64,000 bases of DNA from Lysobacter sp. 5GHs7-4 (GTDB lineage: Bacteria > Pseudomonadota > Gammaproteobacteria > Xanthomonadales > Xanthomonadaceae). The position numbers and the translations under genes are program-made. The DNA lies in the NCBI RefSeq assembly GCF_021284765.1, contig NZ_CP089924.1, positions 1,568,001 through 1,632,000 of the forward strand, written 5' to 3'. Positions 40,672-48,718 of the stretch are shown one piece after another. Below the pieces are notes generated by a model, which was given only the letters and a program-made list of their open reading frames with translations, was not told the DNA's origin and searched no databases. Position 1 is the first letter of the stretch. Every line of letters begins with the position of its first letter.

Positions 40672-42843
40672 ATGCGTTACACGGCGTTGGCTGCGGCCAT
40701 GGCGATGACGGGGACGTTCGCGATCGGGGCTGGCCTCGCGCACGCGGGCGAGGGCATGTGGGTGCCGCAGCAGTTGCCGGAGATCGCCGGCCCGCTGAAG
40801 AAGGCCGGTTTGAAGTTGAACGCCAAGCAGCTGGCCGACCTCACCGGCGACCCGATGGGCGCGGTGGTCTCGCTGGGCGGCTGCACCGCCAGCTTCGTTT
40901 CGCCCAAGGGGCTGGTGGTGACCAATCACCATTGCGCTTACGGCGCGATCCAGCTCAACTCCACGCCCGAGAAGAACCTGATGCGCGACGGCTTCAACGC
41001 CGCCACGCCGGGCCAGGAAGTCTCCGCCGGCCCGAACGCGCGCATCTATGCGCTGGACTCGATCCAGGACGTGACCGCCGAAGTGAAAGCCGCGATTGCC
41101 GCCGCGCCCGACGCGCTGGCGCGCACGCGCGCATTGGAAGACGTCGAAAAGCGCCTGGTCGCCGCTTGCGAGGCCGACGCCGGCTTCCGCTGCCGCCTCT
41201 ACAGCTTCTCCGGCGGCAACGTCTACCGCCTGTTCCGCAACCTCGAAATCAAGGACGTGCGCCTGGTCTACGCGCCGCCCGGCAGCGTCGGCAACTACGG
41301 CGGCGAAGTCGACAACTGGATGTGGCCGCGCCACACCGGCGACTTCTCGTTCTACCGCGCCTACGTCGGCAAGGACGGCAAGCCCGCCGCCTACGCCGCC
41401 GACAATGTGCCCTACCAGCCCAAGCATTGGCTGAAGATGGCCACCGCGCCGCTGGGCGCGGGCGACTTCGTCATGGTCGCCGGCTACCCCGGTTCGACCA
41501 GCCGCTACGCGCTGGCCGAGGACTTCGACAACACCGCGCAGTGGACCTATCCCACCGTCGGCGGCCACTACAAGAAACTGGTCGCGATGGTCCAGGCCGA
41601 GGGCGCCAAGAACCCCGACATCGCGGTTAAGTACGCCAGCACCGTGCGCGGCTGGCAGAACGCGATGAAGAACTACGACGGCCAGCTCGACGGCTTCCAG
41701 CGCATCGGCGCCAGCGAGAAAAAGCACGCCGAGGACACCGCGGTACTCGACTGGCTGCGCAAGCAGGGCGCCAAGGGCGAGGCCGCGCTGGCCGCGCACG
41801 AAACCCTGGTGCAGATCGGCGATCAGGCCCGCGCCAACCGCGAGCGCGACCTGGTCTTCAGTCAGTTGCGCAACACCGGCGCGATCGGCGCCGCCTTGCA
41901 GCTGTACCGCCTGTCGATCGAGCGCGCCAAGCCCGATCCCGCGCGCGAGCAGGGTTACCAGCAGCGCGACCTGCCTTCGTTCGAGGGCGCGATGAAGCAG
42001 ATGGAGCGCCGCTACGATCCGAAGATGGATCGCCAGCTGCAGGCCTACTGGCTGGGCGAATACCTCAAGCTGCCGGCCGCGCAGCGCATCGCCGCGCTGG
42101 ACAAGTGGCTGGGCGGTTCCGACGACAAGGCGGTCAAGCGCGCGCTGGACAAGCTGGCCAAGACCAAGCTGGGCAGCACCGAACAGCGCATGAGCCTGAT
42201 GCAGGCCGACCGCGCCGCGTTCGACAAGAGCAAGGATCCGGCGATCCAGTTGGCGGTGGCGATCATGCCGACCGTGCTCAAGCTGGAGGAGGAGGGCAAG
42301 ACCCGCGCCGGCGATACCCTGGTCGCGCGCCCGATCTACCTGCAGGCGGTGGCCGACTACAAGAAGAGCAAGGGCCAGTTCGTGTACCCGGACGCCAACT
42401 CCTCGCTGCGCATCACCTTCGGCAACGTCATGGGCTACACCAAGACTGACGGCAGCAAGCAGGTGCCGTTCACCAAGCTGGAGGAAGTCGCGGCCAAGGC
42501 CACCGGCGCCGATCCCTTCGACGCGCCCAAGAGCCTGCTCGACGCGATCGCCGCCAAGCGCTACGGCGGCCTGACCGACAAGCGCCTGGGCACGGTGCCG
42601 GTGAACTTCCTGTCCAACCTGGACATCACCGGCGGCAATTCCGGCTCGCCCGTGCTGGACGGCAGCGGCAAGCTGGTCGGCCTGGCCTTCGACGGCAACT
42701 GGGAATCGGTGAGCTCCAACTGGGTGTTCGACCCGACCATGACCCGCATGATCGCGGTCGATCAGCGCTACATGCGCTGGATCATGCAGGAGGTCTACCC
42801 GGCGCCGCAGTTGCTGCAGGAGTTGAACGTCGCGCCGAAGTAA
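40672..42843 (+). CDS. S46-family dipeptidyl-peptidase, DAP BII-like, copy 2
   Basis: A 723-residue exported dipeptidyl-peptidase. Signal peptide of about 25 residues ending HAGEGMW. The triad is His86 (VVTNHHCAYG), Asp224 (WPRHTGDF) and Ser657 (ITGGNSGSPVL). By memory these are the same positions as in DAP BII of Pseudoxanthomonas mexicana, which is also about 722 residues; this makes it a likely orthologue. The S1 region is LAFDGNWESVSSNWVFDP. AAGGAG precedes the ATG. It probably supplies dipeptides from extracellular protein digestion. An intrinsic terminator follows. Confidence 0.94.
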   Translation: MRYTALAAAMAMTGTFAIGAGLAHAGEGMWVPQQLPEIAGPLKKAGLKLNAKQLADLTGDPMGAVVSLGGCTASFVSPKGLVVTNHHCAYGAIQLNSTPEKNLMRDGFNAATPGQEVSAGPNARIYALDSIQDVTAEVKAAIAAAPDALARTRALEDVEKRLVAACEADAGFRCRLYSFSGGNVYRLFRNLEIKDVRLVYAPPGSVGNYGGEVDNWMWPRHTGDFSFYRAYVGKDGKPAAYAADNVPYQPKHWLKMATAPLGAGDFVMVAGYPGSTSRYALAEDFDNTAQWTYPTVGGHYKKLVAMVQAEGAKNPDIAVKYASTVRGWQNAMKNYDGQLDGFQRIGASEKKHAEDTAVLDWLRKQGAKGEAALAAHETLVQIGDQARANRERDLVFSQLRNTGAIGAALQLYRLSIERAKPDPAREQGYQQRDLPSFEGAMKQMERRYDPKMDRQLQAYWLGEYLKLPAAQRIAALDKWLGGSDDKAVKRALDKLAKTKLGSTEQRMSLMQADRAAFDKSKDPAIQLAVAIMPTVLKLEEEGKTRAGDTLVARPIYLQAVADYKKSKGQFVYPDANSSLRITFGNVMGYTKTDGSKQVPFTKLEEVAAKATGADPFDAPKSLLDAIAAKRYGGLTDKRLGTVPVNFLSNLDITGGNSGSPVLDGSGKLVGLAFDGNWESVSSNWVFDPTMTRMIAVDQRYMRWIMQEVYPAPQLLQELNVAPK

Positions 42844-42865
42844 GGCGCGACACGGCAAGCAACAG

Positions 42866-42901
42866 AACGAAGGCCGGTCGATGACCGGCCTTCGTTTTTT
42901 C
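42866..42901 (+). terminator. Intrinsic terminator after S46 copy 2
   Basis: A 14-bp stem AACGAAGGCCGGTC / GACCGGCCTTCGTT with a three-base loop and T run (42895-42900), 23 bp after the stop. Confidence 0.88.
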
Positions 42902-42920
42902 GTGCTGGTTTAGCGGGATG

Positions 42921-42953
42921 CTTTCTGTGGGAGCGGCGTGAGCCGCGATCGCG
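42921..42953. repeat. Single arm of the TGTGGGAGCGGCGT repeat, copy 4
   Basis: CTTTCTGTGGGAGCGGCGTG then AGCCGCGATCGCG. Only one arm is present, unlike the paired copies. Confidence 0.7.
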
Positions 42954-42975
42954 AATCCCGCGACGCCGCAAACGA

Positions 42976-43000
42976 AGAGGCCGGGCATCGCCCGGCCTCT
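42976..43000 (-). terminator. Intrinsic terminator of the minus-strand DUF6289 gene
   Basis: An 11-bp stem AGAGGCCGGGC / GCCCGGCCTCT with a three-base loop. Read on the minus strand it is followed by TCGTTTG. It is 24 bp after the DUF6289-type gene's stop codon. Confidence 0.7.
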
Positions 43001-43024
43001 CCTGCATCGCGATGCGATAGCCGA

Positions 43025-43252
43025 TCAATCGCCCGGGCAGAACGCATGCCCCGAGCTGTACCGCGAGGTCAGCACGCCGGACTGGTAGTAGGTGCCGTCG
43101 CAGTCCATCGACGACTCGCCGACGACGTTGCCGCTGGCATCGAAGTAGACGTAGAACTCGCCGATTTCGTCGGCGATGGGCGGGCGGGCGAGGGCGGCGG
43201 TGGCGTAGACGGCCAGGGCCAGGCCCAGGCCGATGACGATGCGCTTGCGCAT
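43025..43252 (-). CDS. DUF6289-type small exported protein, copy A
   Basis: A 75-residue predicted exoprotein. Signal peptide MRKRIVIGLGLALAVYATAALA, then EFYVYFDASGNVVGESSMDC, a second Cys near the end (HAFCPGD). It belongs to the small-protein family DUF6289, which I know only as a Lysobacter/Xanthomonad family without assigned function. ATG 43252 is picked because it opens the signal peptide and AGGAG lies upstream; a longer frame to 43333 adds 27 unlikely residues. It sits next to a paralogue 113 bp upstream in transcription direction. Confidence 0.75.
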   Translation of the reverse strand: MRKRIVIGLGLALAVYATAALARPPIADEIGEFYVYFDASGNVVGESSMDCDGTYYQSGVLTSRYSSGHAFCPGD

Positions 43253-43365
43253 GAAGAACTCTCCTTGGCTGCGGCGCCGCCGGCATGCTGCGCGGCCGGC
43301 GCCGTAATGGCTGTGGTGGTGGGCTGGGCGCACGCGCTAGGCGACGTGCGCGGATCGCGATGGGA

Positions 43366-43596
43366 TCAGCGCGGATCGGGGTCGCAAAGGAAATAGCCGT
43401 CCGCGTAATTCTTGGTGAACTTGCCCCAGGACGTGTGGGTGCCGTAGCAGTCGATGGCCTGATAGCCGACCACCGCGCCGTTGGCGTCGTAGTAGTAATA
43501 GAACTGGCCCGGGCCGGTCGGGCCCACCGCGGCGATCGCCGCGCCCATGGTCGCCGCGGCCAGCAAGCCGAGGGTCCAGGCGGTCTTCTTTCGCAT
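43366..43596 (-). CDS. DUF6289-type small exported protein, copy B
   Basis: A 76-residue predicted exoprotein, paralogue of copy A. Signal peptide MRKKTAWTLGLLAAATMGAA. The mature part has QFYYYYDANGAVVGYQAIDC and ends with DGYFLCDPDPR. The shared pattern is F-Y-x-Y-x-D-A-x-G-x-V-V-G and two Cys, one after the motif and one near the C-terminus, consistent with one disulfide. AGGGAG precedes ATG 43596. Function is unknown. Confidence 0.75.
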   Translation of the reverse strand: MRKKTAWTLGLLAAATMGAAIAAVGPTGPGQFYYYYDANGAVVGYQAIDCYGTHTSWGKFTKNYADGYFLCDPDPR

Positions 43597-43774
43597 CTTC
43601 CACTCCCTGTCGTCGAATGCGCCGGCGTCGTTGCCGGCGTTGCGACCGTAGGGCGGAATTTGTTGGCGCGGAGTGAGGCGGAAACTAAGATTTCGTGACT
43701 TTGTGACCGCGGTCCGCACGCATGTCGCGAAATGATTAGCCAGGCACATCGGCAGGGTGACGCCGGTGCCGCGC

Positions 43775-43802
43775 TTGCAACCGCGCCCGACTTTGCTACT
43801 CT
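43775..43802 (+). promoter_or_regulatory. Sigma70-like promoter of serA
   Basis: TTGCAA (43775-43780), 16-bp spacer, TACTCT (43797-43802). It would give a 5' leader of about 180 bases before ATG 43988. No gene is seen in that leader; several short GC-rich stems occur but match no riboswitch I recognise. Confidence 0.5.
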
Positions 43803-43987
43803 GCGGCCTCAGTCGCGGATTCCCATGCCAGCCGGCCCCGTCTCCCGACCCGTGTCAGATGCCGCCTCACCGCGGCCGCGTTATCCGTAGGTCCGTGCCG
43901 TTCAGGGCCCTCAGGTAACCGCCCCCTGTTCCCGCAGTGCCGGCTCATAGGCTTTCCGCGCTCCCATTCTCACGTATGGAGCTTGCG

Positions 43988-45553
43988 ATGAAAGTACTGG
44001 CCTGCGATGGCATCCACGAAGACGGTCTGGCCCTGTTCCGCGATGCGGGCTGGGACGTGGTCGTCGCCCCCGCCCCGATCAAGGATCCCGACGTGCTGGC
44101 CCTGGCGCTGGCCGACGTCGACGCCGTGCTGGTGCGTTCGGCCACCGCGGTGCCGGCGCAGGCGCTGCGCGAGGCCAAGCAGCTGCGCGTGATCGGCCGT
44201 GCCGGCGCCGGCGTGGACACCATCGACGTCGATGCCGCCACCGCGCGCGGCATCGCGGTGATGAACGCGCCCGACGGCAACACCCTGGCCGCGGCCGAGC
44301 ACGCGATCTCGCTGCTGTTCGCGCTGGCCCGCCACATCCCGCGCGCCGACGCCGGCATGAAGGCCGGCGAGTGGCCCAAGGCCGGCCTGACCGGCTTCGA
44401 GCTGGAAGGCAAGAAACTGGGCGTGATCGGCCTGGGCCGCATCGGCGGCACGGTCGCGCGCAAGGCGCAGGGCATCGGCATGGAAGTGGCCGCGTTCGAT
44501 CCCTTCCTGCCCGCCTCCGCGGCCGGCAAGGGCAGCGTGCCGCTGAAGACCCTGGACGAACTGCTGGCCTGGGCCGACGTGATCACCCTGCACATCCCGC
44601 GCACCAAGGAAACCACCAACCTGCTGTCGGAAGCGCGCATGCGCGCGATGAAGAAGGGCGCTTACCTGATCAACGCCGCGCGCGGCGGCCTGGTCGACGA
44701 AAGCGCGCTGCTGACCCTGCTGGACGAGGGGCACATCGCCGGCGCCGCGCTCGACACCTTCGCCACCGAACCGCTGCAGGCCGACTCGCCGCTGCGCGCC
44801 AACGCCAAGCTGATCCTGACCCCGCACCTGGGCGCGTCCACCAGCGAAGCGCAGCAGGCGGTCAGCACCATCCTGGCGCGTCAGATCATCGACTTCGTCG
44901 CCACCGGCGCGGTCGCCGGCTGCGTCAACCTGCCGCCGCTGACCGCCGAGGCCGCGCGCGAAGTCGGCCCGTGGATGCCGCTGATGTCCTCGCTGGGCCG
45001 CCTCGCCGCGCGCCTGGTGCCGGCGCCGACGCGCCTGGAAATCACCTACGCCGGCCGCACCGAGGCGCTGGACACGCGCCCGCTGTCGCGCCTGCTGGTG
45101 GCGGCCCTGCTGGGCACCGCTTCGGGCCGCGTGACGCCGGTCAACGCGCTGCAGGAAGCCGCCGCGCGCGGCCTGACCGTGGCCGAAACCCTGGGCGGCG
45201 ACGGCGACGGTTTCGACCGCCTGCTCAAGCTGCGCGTGATCGGCGAGCACCGCACCCGCGAGATCGAGGCCACCTTGCACCGCGGCCCGCGCGTGGTCCG
45301 CCTGGACGGCGTCGAAATCGAATTCGACCCGCAGGCGCACGTGCTGCTGCTGCGCAACGAGGACCGCCCCGGCATGATCGGCCTGGTCGGCAGCCAGCTC
45401 GGCGCGGCCGGCGTCAACATCGTCAACTTCGCGCTAGGCGCGGCCGGCGACGGCCAGGCGCGCGCGGCGATCACGGTCGACAAGCCGGTCACCGACGAGC
45501 AACTGGCGACCCTGCGCGCGACGCCGGGCATCCTGTCGCTGGCGCAGGTCTGA
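43988..45553 (+). CDS. serA: D-3-phosphoglycerate dehydrogenase SerA
   Basis: First enzyme of serine biosynthesis, oxidising 3-phosphoglycerate (521 residues, long type I form). The Rossmann segment is KLGVIGLGRIGGTVARKAQG; catalytic parts are NAARGGLVDE (Arg), DTFATEPL (Glu) and TPHLGAST (His). An intervening domain (about 315-440) and a C-terminal ACT domain (LLLRNEDRPGMIGLVGSQLG) give serine feedback in this type. GGAG lies seven bases ahead of ATG 43988. The next gene starts 3 bp after its stop, so both are cotranscribed. Confidence 0.96.
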   Translation: MKVLACDGIHEDGLALFRDAGWDVVVAPAPIKDPDVLALALADVDAVLVRSATAVPAQALREAKQLRVIGRAGAGVDTIDVDAATARGIAVMNAPDGNTLAAAEHAISLLFALARHIPRADAGMKAGEWPKAGLTGFELEGKKLGVIGLGRIGGTVARKAQGIGMEVAAFDPFLPASAAGKGSVPLKTLDELLAWADVITLHIPRTKETTNLLSEARMRAMKKGAYLINAARGGLVDESALLTLLDEGHIAGAALDTFATEPLQADSPLRANAKLILTPHLGASTSEAQQAVSTILARQIIDFVATGAVAGCVNLPPLTAEAAREVGPWMPLMSSLGRLAARLVPAPTRLEITYAGRTEALDTRPLSRLLVAALLGTASGRVTPVNALQEAAARGLTVAETLGGDGDGFDRLLKLRVIGEHRTREIEATLHRGPRVVRLDGVEIEFDPQAHVLLLRNEDRPGMIGLVGSQLGAAGVNIVNFALGAAGDGQARAAITVDKPVTDEQLATLRATPGILSLAQV

Positions 45554-45556
45554 ACC

Positions 45557-46201
45557 ATGCGCATTCTGCTAGCACGTCATGGCGAAACGCCCTGGAACGC
45601 CGAAGGCCGTTACCAGGGCCAGGAAGACATCCCGCTGTCGCCGATCGGCGAGGCGCAGGCGGCCGCGCTGGGCGAACGCTTGCGCGAGGTGACGATCACG
45701 CGGGCGGTGGCCTCGCCGCTGGTGCGCGCGCGTCGCACCGCCGAGCTCGCGCTGGGGCCGCAGCGCGCCGCCAGCCTGCAACTCGATCCGGGGCTGATGG
45801 AAATCGCCCACGGCACCTGGGAAGGCCTGCTCGCCAGCGAGATCCGCGAACGCGACGGCGAACGCCTGCAGGCCTGGCGCGATACGCCGCACGAAGTGCT
45901 GATGCCGGGCGGCGAATCGATCCAGCACGTGTTCGACCGCGCCTGGCCGGCGTTCGCACGCGCAGCCGAAGGCCTGGGCGAGCACGACACCCTGCTGGTC
46001 GTGGCCCACGACGCGGTCAACCGCGTGCTGCTGTGCCGGGTGCTCGGCATTCCGCTGGCCCGGCTGTGGACCTTCCGCCAGGCGCCGACCACGCTGAACC
46101 TGTTGGAAGGCGCCGACGTCGATCACCTGGACGTGGTCCGGCTCAACGACTGCAGCCACCACACCCTGCTGTTCGGCGAGGCGGTGCATCGGGCGTTGTA
46201 A
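45557..46201 (+). CDS. Histidine-phosphatase superfamily protein, candidate phosphoserine phosphatase
   Basis: A 214-residue branch-1 histidine phosphatase. The phospho-His motif is LLARHGETPWN; catalytic partners are in RARRTAELAL (Arg), LMEIAHGTWEG (Glu) and VVAHDAVNRVLL (second His). The family covers phosphoglycerate mutases, alpha-ribazole phosphatase (CobC) and metal-independent phosphoserine phosphatases (PspA of Hydrogenobacter). Tight coupling to serA (3 bp) makes a serine-pathway phosphatase the best guess. A GpmB-like or broad-specificity phosphatase remains possible. Confidence 0.88.
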   Translation: MRILLARHGETPWNAEGRYQGQEDIPLSPIGEAQAAALGERLREVTITRAVASPLVRARRTAELALGPQRAASLQLDPGLMEIAHGTWEGLLASEIRERDGERLQAWRDTPHEVLMPGGESIQHVFDRAWPAFARAAEGLGEHDTLLVVAHDAVNRVLLCRVLGIPLARLWTFRQAPTTLNLLEGADVDHLDVVRLNDCSHHTLLFGEAVHRAL

Positions 46202-46374
46202 GCATCCCGTCCGATGCGCCGCCCGGCGGGGCACAGCGCGTTGCTGGCGCAGCCGGATTTCCGCCGCTACCGGCGGTAGCGGCCGATCCGCCAATGACGC
46301 GCATCGCCATTCGAAGGCCTGGACCCGCGGGGCTGCCGCGGGTCCGTCGGTGCGCGGCGGTTTTCGAAGCCGTG

Positions 46375-46617
46375 CTAGATCAGGTTGGATGCGTCTATCC
46401 GATCCAGTCCCAACTCACTTGCTGGTAGCTCGAATATTTCCGCTTGTTGCGCGAGCAAAGTGAAGACGCGATGGAATCCGCTCAGATAGCCGGTATGGAA
46501 GGCTTCGGCATCGCTCGCTGGACTCTCTTCCTTGAGGCGCTTCGCCTCCAACGCCATTTCCACCAAGGCCTCGCAAAACGTCTTTGCGAACGCCTCGTAT
46601 TTTTCGCTATCGTTCAT
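46375..46617 (-). CDS. Small acidic hypothetical protein
   Basis: An 80-residue cytoplasmic, acidic, helix-rich protein (MNDSEKYEAFAKTFCEALVE, AKRLKEESPASDAEAFHTGY, FELPASELGLDRIDA). No signal peptide or membrane segment. GGGAG lies six bases ahead of the ATG, a good ribosome-binding site. Its codons are less GC-rich than the neighbours, which supports a real gene of outside origin rather than a shadow frame. The size and acidity resemble small immunity or accessory proteins, but nothing around it supports that role. Confidence 0.6.
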   Translation of the reverse strand: MNDSEKYEAFAKTFCEALVEMALEAKRLKEESPASDAEAFHTGYLSGFHRVFTLLAQQAEIFELPASELGLDRIDASNLI

Positions 46618-46806
46618 TTCAGCTCCCTACTTGCGCCCTGGCGCTCGCCGTCCTGGCCGGCCCGTGCCAAGCTTCGTTCTATGGATGGGGGACGCACTTC
46701 GCGTTCGGATTCGTCGGCGACCGATCAGGGTCGCCCGTTCCTAGTCCTGTCCGTCGAAGCCACGGCGCGACTGAGCCGACGTTCCATGCCGCGACTGAGG
46801 AATACC

Positions 46807-47259
46807 ATGAAGTTGCGAACGATGCTGGCCGCTACTCTGCTGCTTTGGGCCCTTGGCGCGACAGCGCAATCGCCGGCGCCGACCCCAACGAAGGCGACGG
46901 TTGCCGACCCGCCTACCATCTCGCCGCCGATGCCACCGCCGGCCCCGGCGCCCGAAGACCCCGCGGCCGCTCCCACCGAATGCCCCGCGCTCGCGCCATC
47001 CACACGCCCGCCGGTCTATCCGATGGCGCTGGCCGAGCAGGGCCTGTCCGGCGTGACCCTGCTGATGCTGGAGGTCGACCCGTGCGGCGCGGTCGCGCAG
47101 GTGCGCGTGGAACGCAGTTCGGGCTACGCCGAGTTCGACCAGGCCGCGGTCGAGGCCGCGCAGGGCTGGCGCCTGGCCCCGGCCTATCAGGACGGCGTGG
47201 CGGTGCCGCAGCGGGTGCGCAGGCCGGTGCGCTTCGAGCTGATCGAGGACCTGCCGTAG
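46807..47259 (+). CDS. TonB C-terminal-domain protein with signal peptide
   Basis: A 150-residue exported protein. Signal peptide MKLRTMLAATLLLWALGATA, a Pro-rich spacer (PPTISPPMPPPAPAPEDPA), and a TonB C-terminal domain (RPPVYPMALAEQGLSGVTLL, RVERSSGYAEFDQAAVEAAQ, GWRLAPAYQDGV). TonB normally keeps an uncleaved N-terminal helix; here AQS after ATA suggests cleavage, so it may be a free periplasmic protein rather than an ExbBD-coupled transducer. GAGGA lies upstream of ATG 46807. It is not in a tonB-exbBD cluster. Confidence 0.78.
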   Translation: MKLRTMLAATLLLWALGATAQSPAPTPTKATVADPPTISPPMPPPAPAPEDPAAAPTECPALAPSTRPPVYPMALAEQGLSGVTLLMLEVDPCGAVAQVRVERSSGYAEFDQAAVEAAQGWRLAPAYQDGVAVPQRVRRPVRFELIEDLP

Positions 47260-47307
47260 CGACGCGCAAGCCTGTCTGCGCCACGGCGGATCGGCGACAA
47301 TGGCGGC

Positions 47308-48594
47308 ATGCAACGCACGCTCGCCGACTGGCTGTCCCATATCGAACGCATCCACCCCAAGTCCATCGACATGGGCCTGGAGCGCATCCGCGCGGTCGCC
47401 GCGCGCCTGGGGCTGAAGCGTCCGGGCAAGAAGGTGATCACCGTCGGCGGCACCAACGGCAAGGGCTCGACCGTGGCCTTCGTCGAGGCGATCGCGCGCG
47501 CGGCCGGCAAGCGTGTCGGCGCCTACACCTCGCCGCACCTGCTGGCCTACAACGAGCGCGTGCGCATCGACGGCCGCGACGCCGACGACGCGGCGCTGGT
47601 CGAGGCCTTCGAGGCCATCGAGGCCGCGCGCCTGCGCGACGGCGAGATCGCGCTGACCTATTTCGAGTACGGCACCCTGGCCGCGCTGTGGCTGTTCGAG
47701 CGCGCGCAACTGGACCTGGCGATCCTCGAAGTCGGCCTTGGCGGGCGCCTGGACGCGACCAATATCGTCGATCCCGACGTCGCGGTGATCACCACCGTCG
47801 ACCTGGATCACCAGGACTACCTGGGCGACGACCGCGAGAGCATCGGCTTCGAGAAGGCCGGCATCGCGCGCGGCTGGAAGCCGCTGGTGCTGGGCGACGA
47901 CGATCCGCCGTCCAGCGTGCTGCGCCATGCCTATGCGATCGGCGCCTCGGCGCTGCGCGCGAACTGCGACTTCTTCTTCGAAGCCCTGCCGGCGCAGCTC
48001 GACGCCGCGCCGCAGTGGCGCTGGCGCGAGGTCGGCTATCGCGCCGAGCTGCCGATGCCGCAGCTGGCCGCGCCCGCGCAGTTGCGCAACGCCGCGGTCG
48101 CGATCGCCGCGCTGCGCGCGCTGGGTGGCGCGCCGACCAAGGCCCAGATCGCCGAAGGCGTCGCGCGCGCGCATGTGCCCGGCCGTTTGCAGCGTTTCGA
48201 ACGCGACGGCATCGAGGTGTTGGTCGACGTCGGCCACAACCCGCAGGCGGCGCGCGAATTGTCCGCCTGGCTGGCGGCGACGCCGGCGGCGGGACGGGTG
48301 CGCGCGGTGTTCGCCGCGCTGGCCGACAAGGATGCCGCCGGCGTGGTCGCCGCGCTGGCGCCACGCATCGACGAATGGCACCTGGCCGGCCTGGCCGACA
48401 GCGGTCCGCGCGGCGTCGACGTGCACGCGTTCGCGCTGCGCCTGCAGGGCAGCGCCGCGGCCAAGGGCGATCGCCACGACGACGTCGCCGCCGCGCTTCA
48501 AGCCGCGCTCGCACGCGCGCAGCCCGGCGATCGCATCCTGGTGTTCGGCTCGTTCCACACCGCAGCGGCCGCGCTGGCGTTGCTGAGCCGATAA
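47308..48594 (+). CDS. folC: Bifunctional folylpolyglutamate/dihydrofolate synthase FolC
   Basis: Adds glutamate to dihydropteroate and to folates (428 residues, Mur-ligase fold). Nucleotide-binding loop VITVGGTNGKGSTVAFVEAI; GAYTSPHLLAYNERVRIDG; the LEVGLGGRLDATNI carbamylated-Lys/metal region; DLDHQDYLGDD. The C-terminal domain (VDVGHNPQAARELSAWL) binds the amino-acid substrate. It begins the conserved folC ... dedD-cvpA-purF order known from many gammaproteobacteria, here interrupted by a DUF2167 gene. Confidence 0.95.
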   Translation: MQRTLADWLSHIERIHPKSIDMGLERIRAVAARLGLKRPGKKVITVGGTNGKGSTVAFVEAIARAAGKRVGAYTSPHLLAYNERVRIDGRDADDAALVEAFEAIEAARLRDGEIALTYFEYGTLAALWLFERAQLDLAILEVGLGGRLDATNIVDPDVAVITTVDLDHQDYLGDDRESIGFEKAGIARGWKPLVLGDDDPPSSVLRHAYAIGASALRANCDFFFEALPAQLDAAPQWRWREVGYRAELPMPQLAAPAQLRNAAVAIAALRALGGAPTKAQIAEGVARAHVPGRLQRFERDGIEVLVDVGHNPQAARELSAWLAATPAAGRVRAVFAALADKDAAGVVAALAPRIDEWHLAGLADSGPRGVDVHAFALRLQGSAAAKGDRHDDVAAALQAALARAQPGDRILVFGSFHTAAAALALLSR

Positions 48595-48718
48595 CCGCCC
48601 GGCATCCGCCTGCCGCAACGCCCATGCGCCGAACCGGTGCGCGACGCCTTGTCGCTGCGCGCGCACACGGGCGACACTATCGGCGAGGGCGTGGGGACGC
48701 CCGCTCAGGGGAATTCGA

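Noticed and set aside
43803..43987. Possible riboswitch in the serA leader
   Set aside because: Some GC-rich stems occur, but no conserved core of a known serine-, SAM- or glycine-type class could be recognised.
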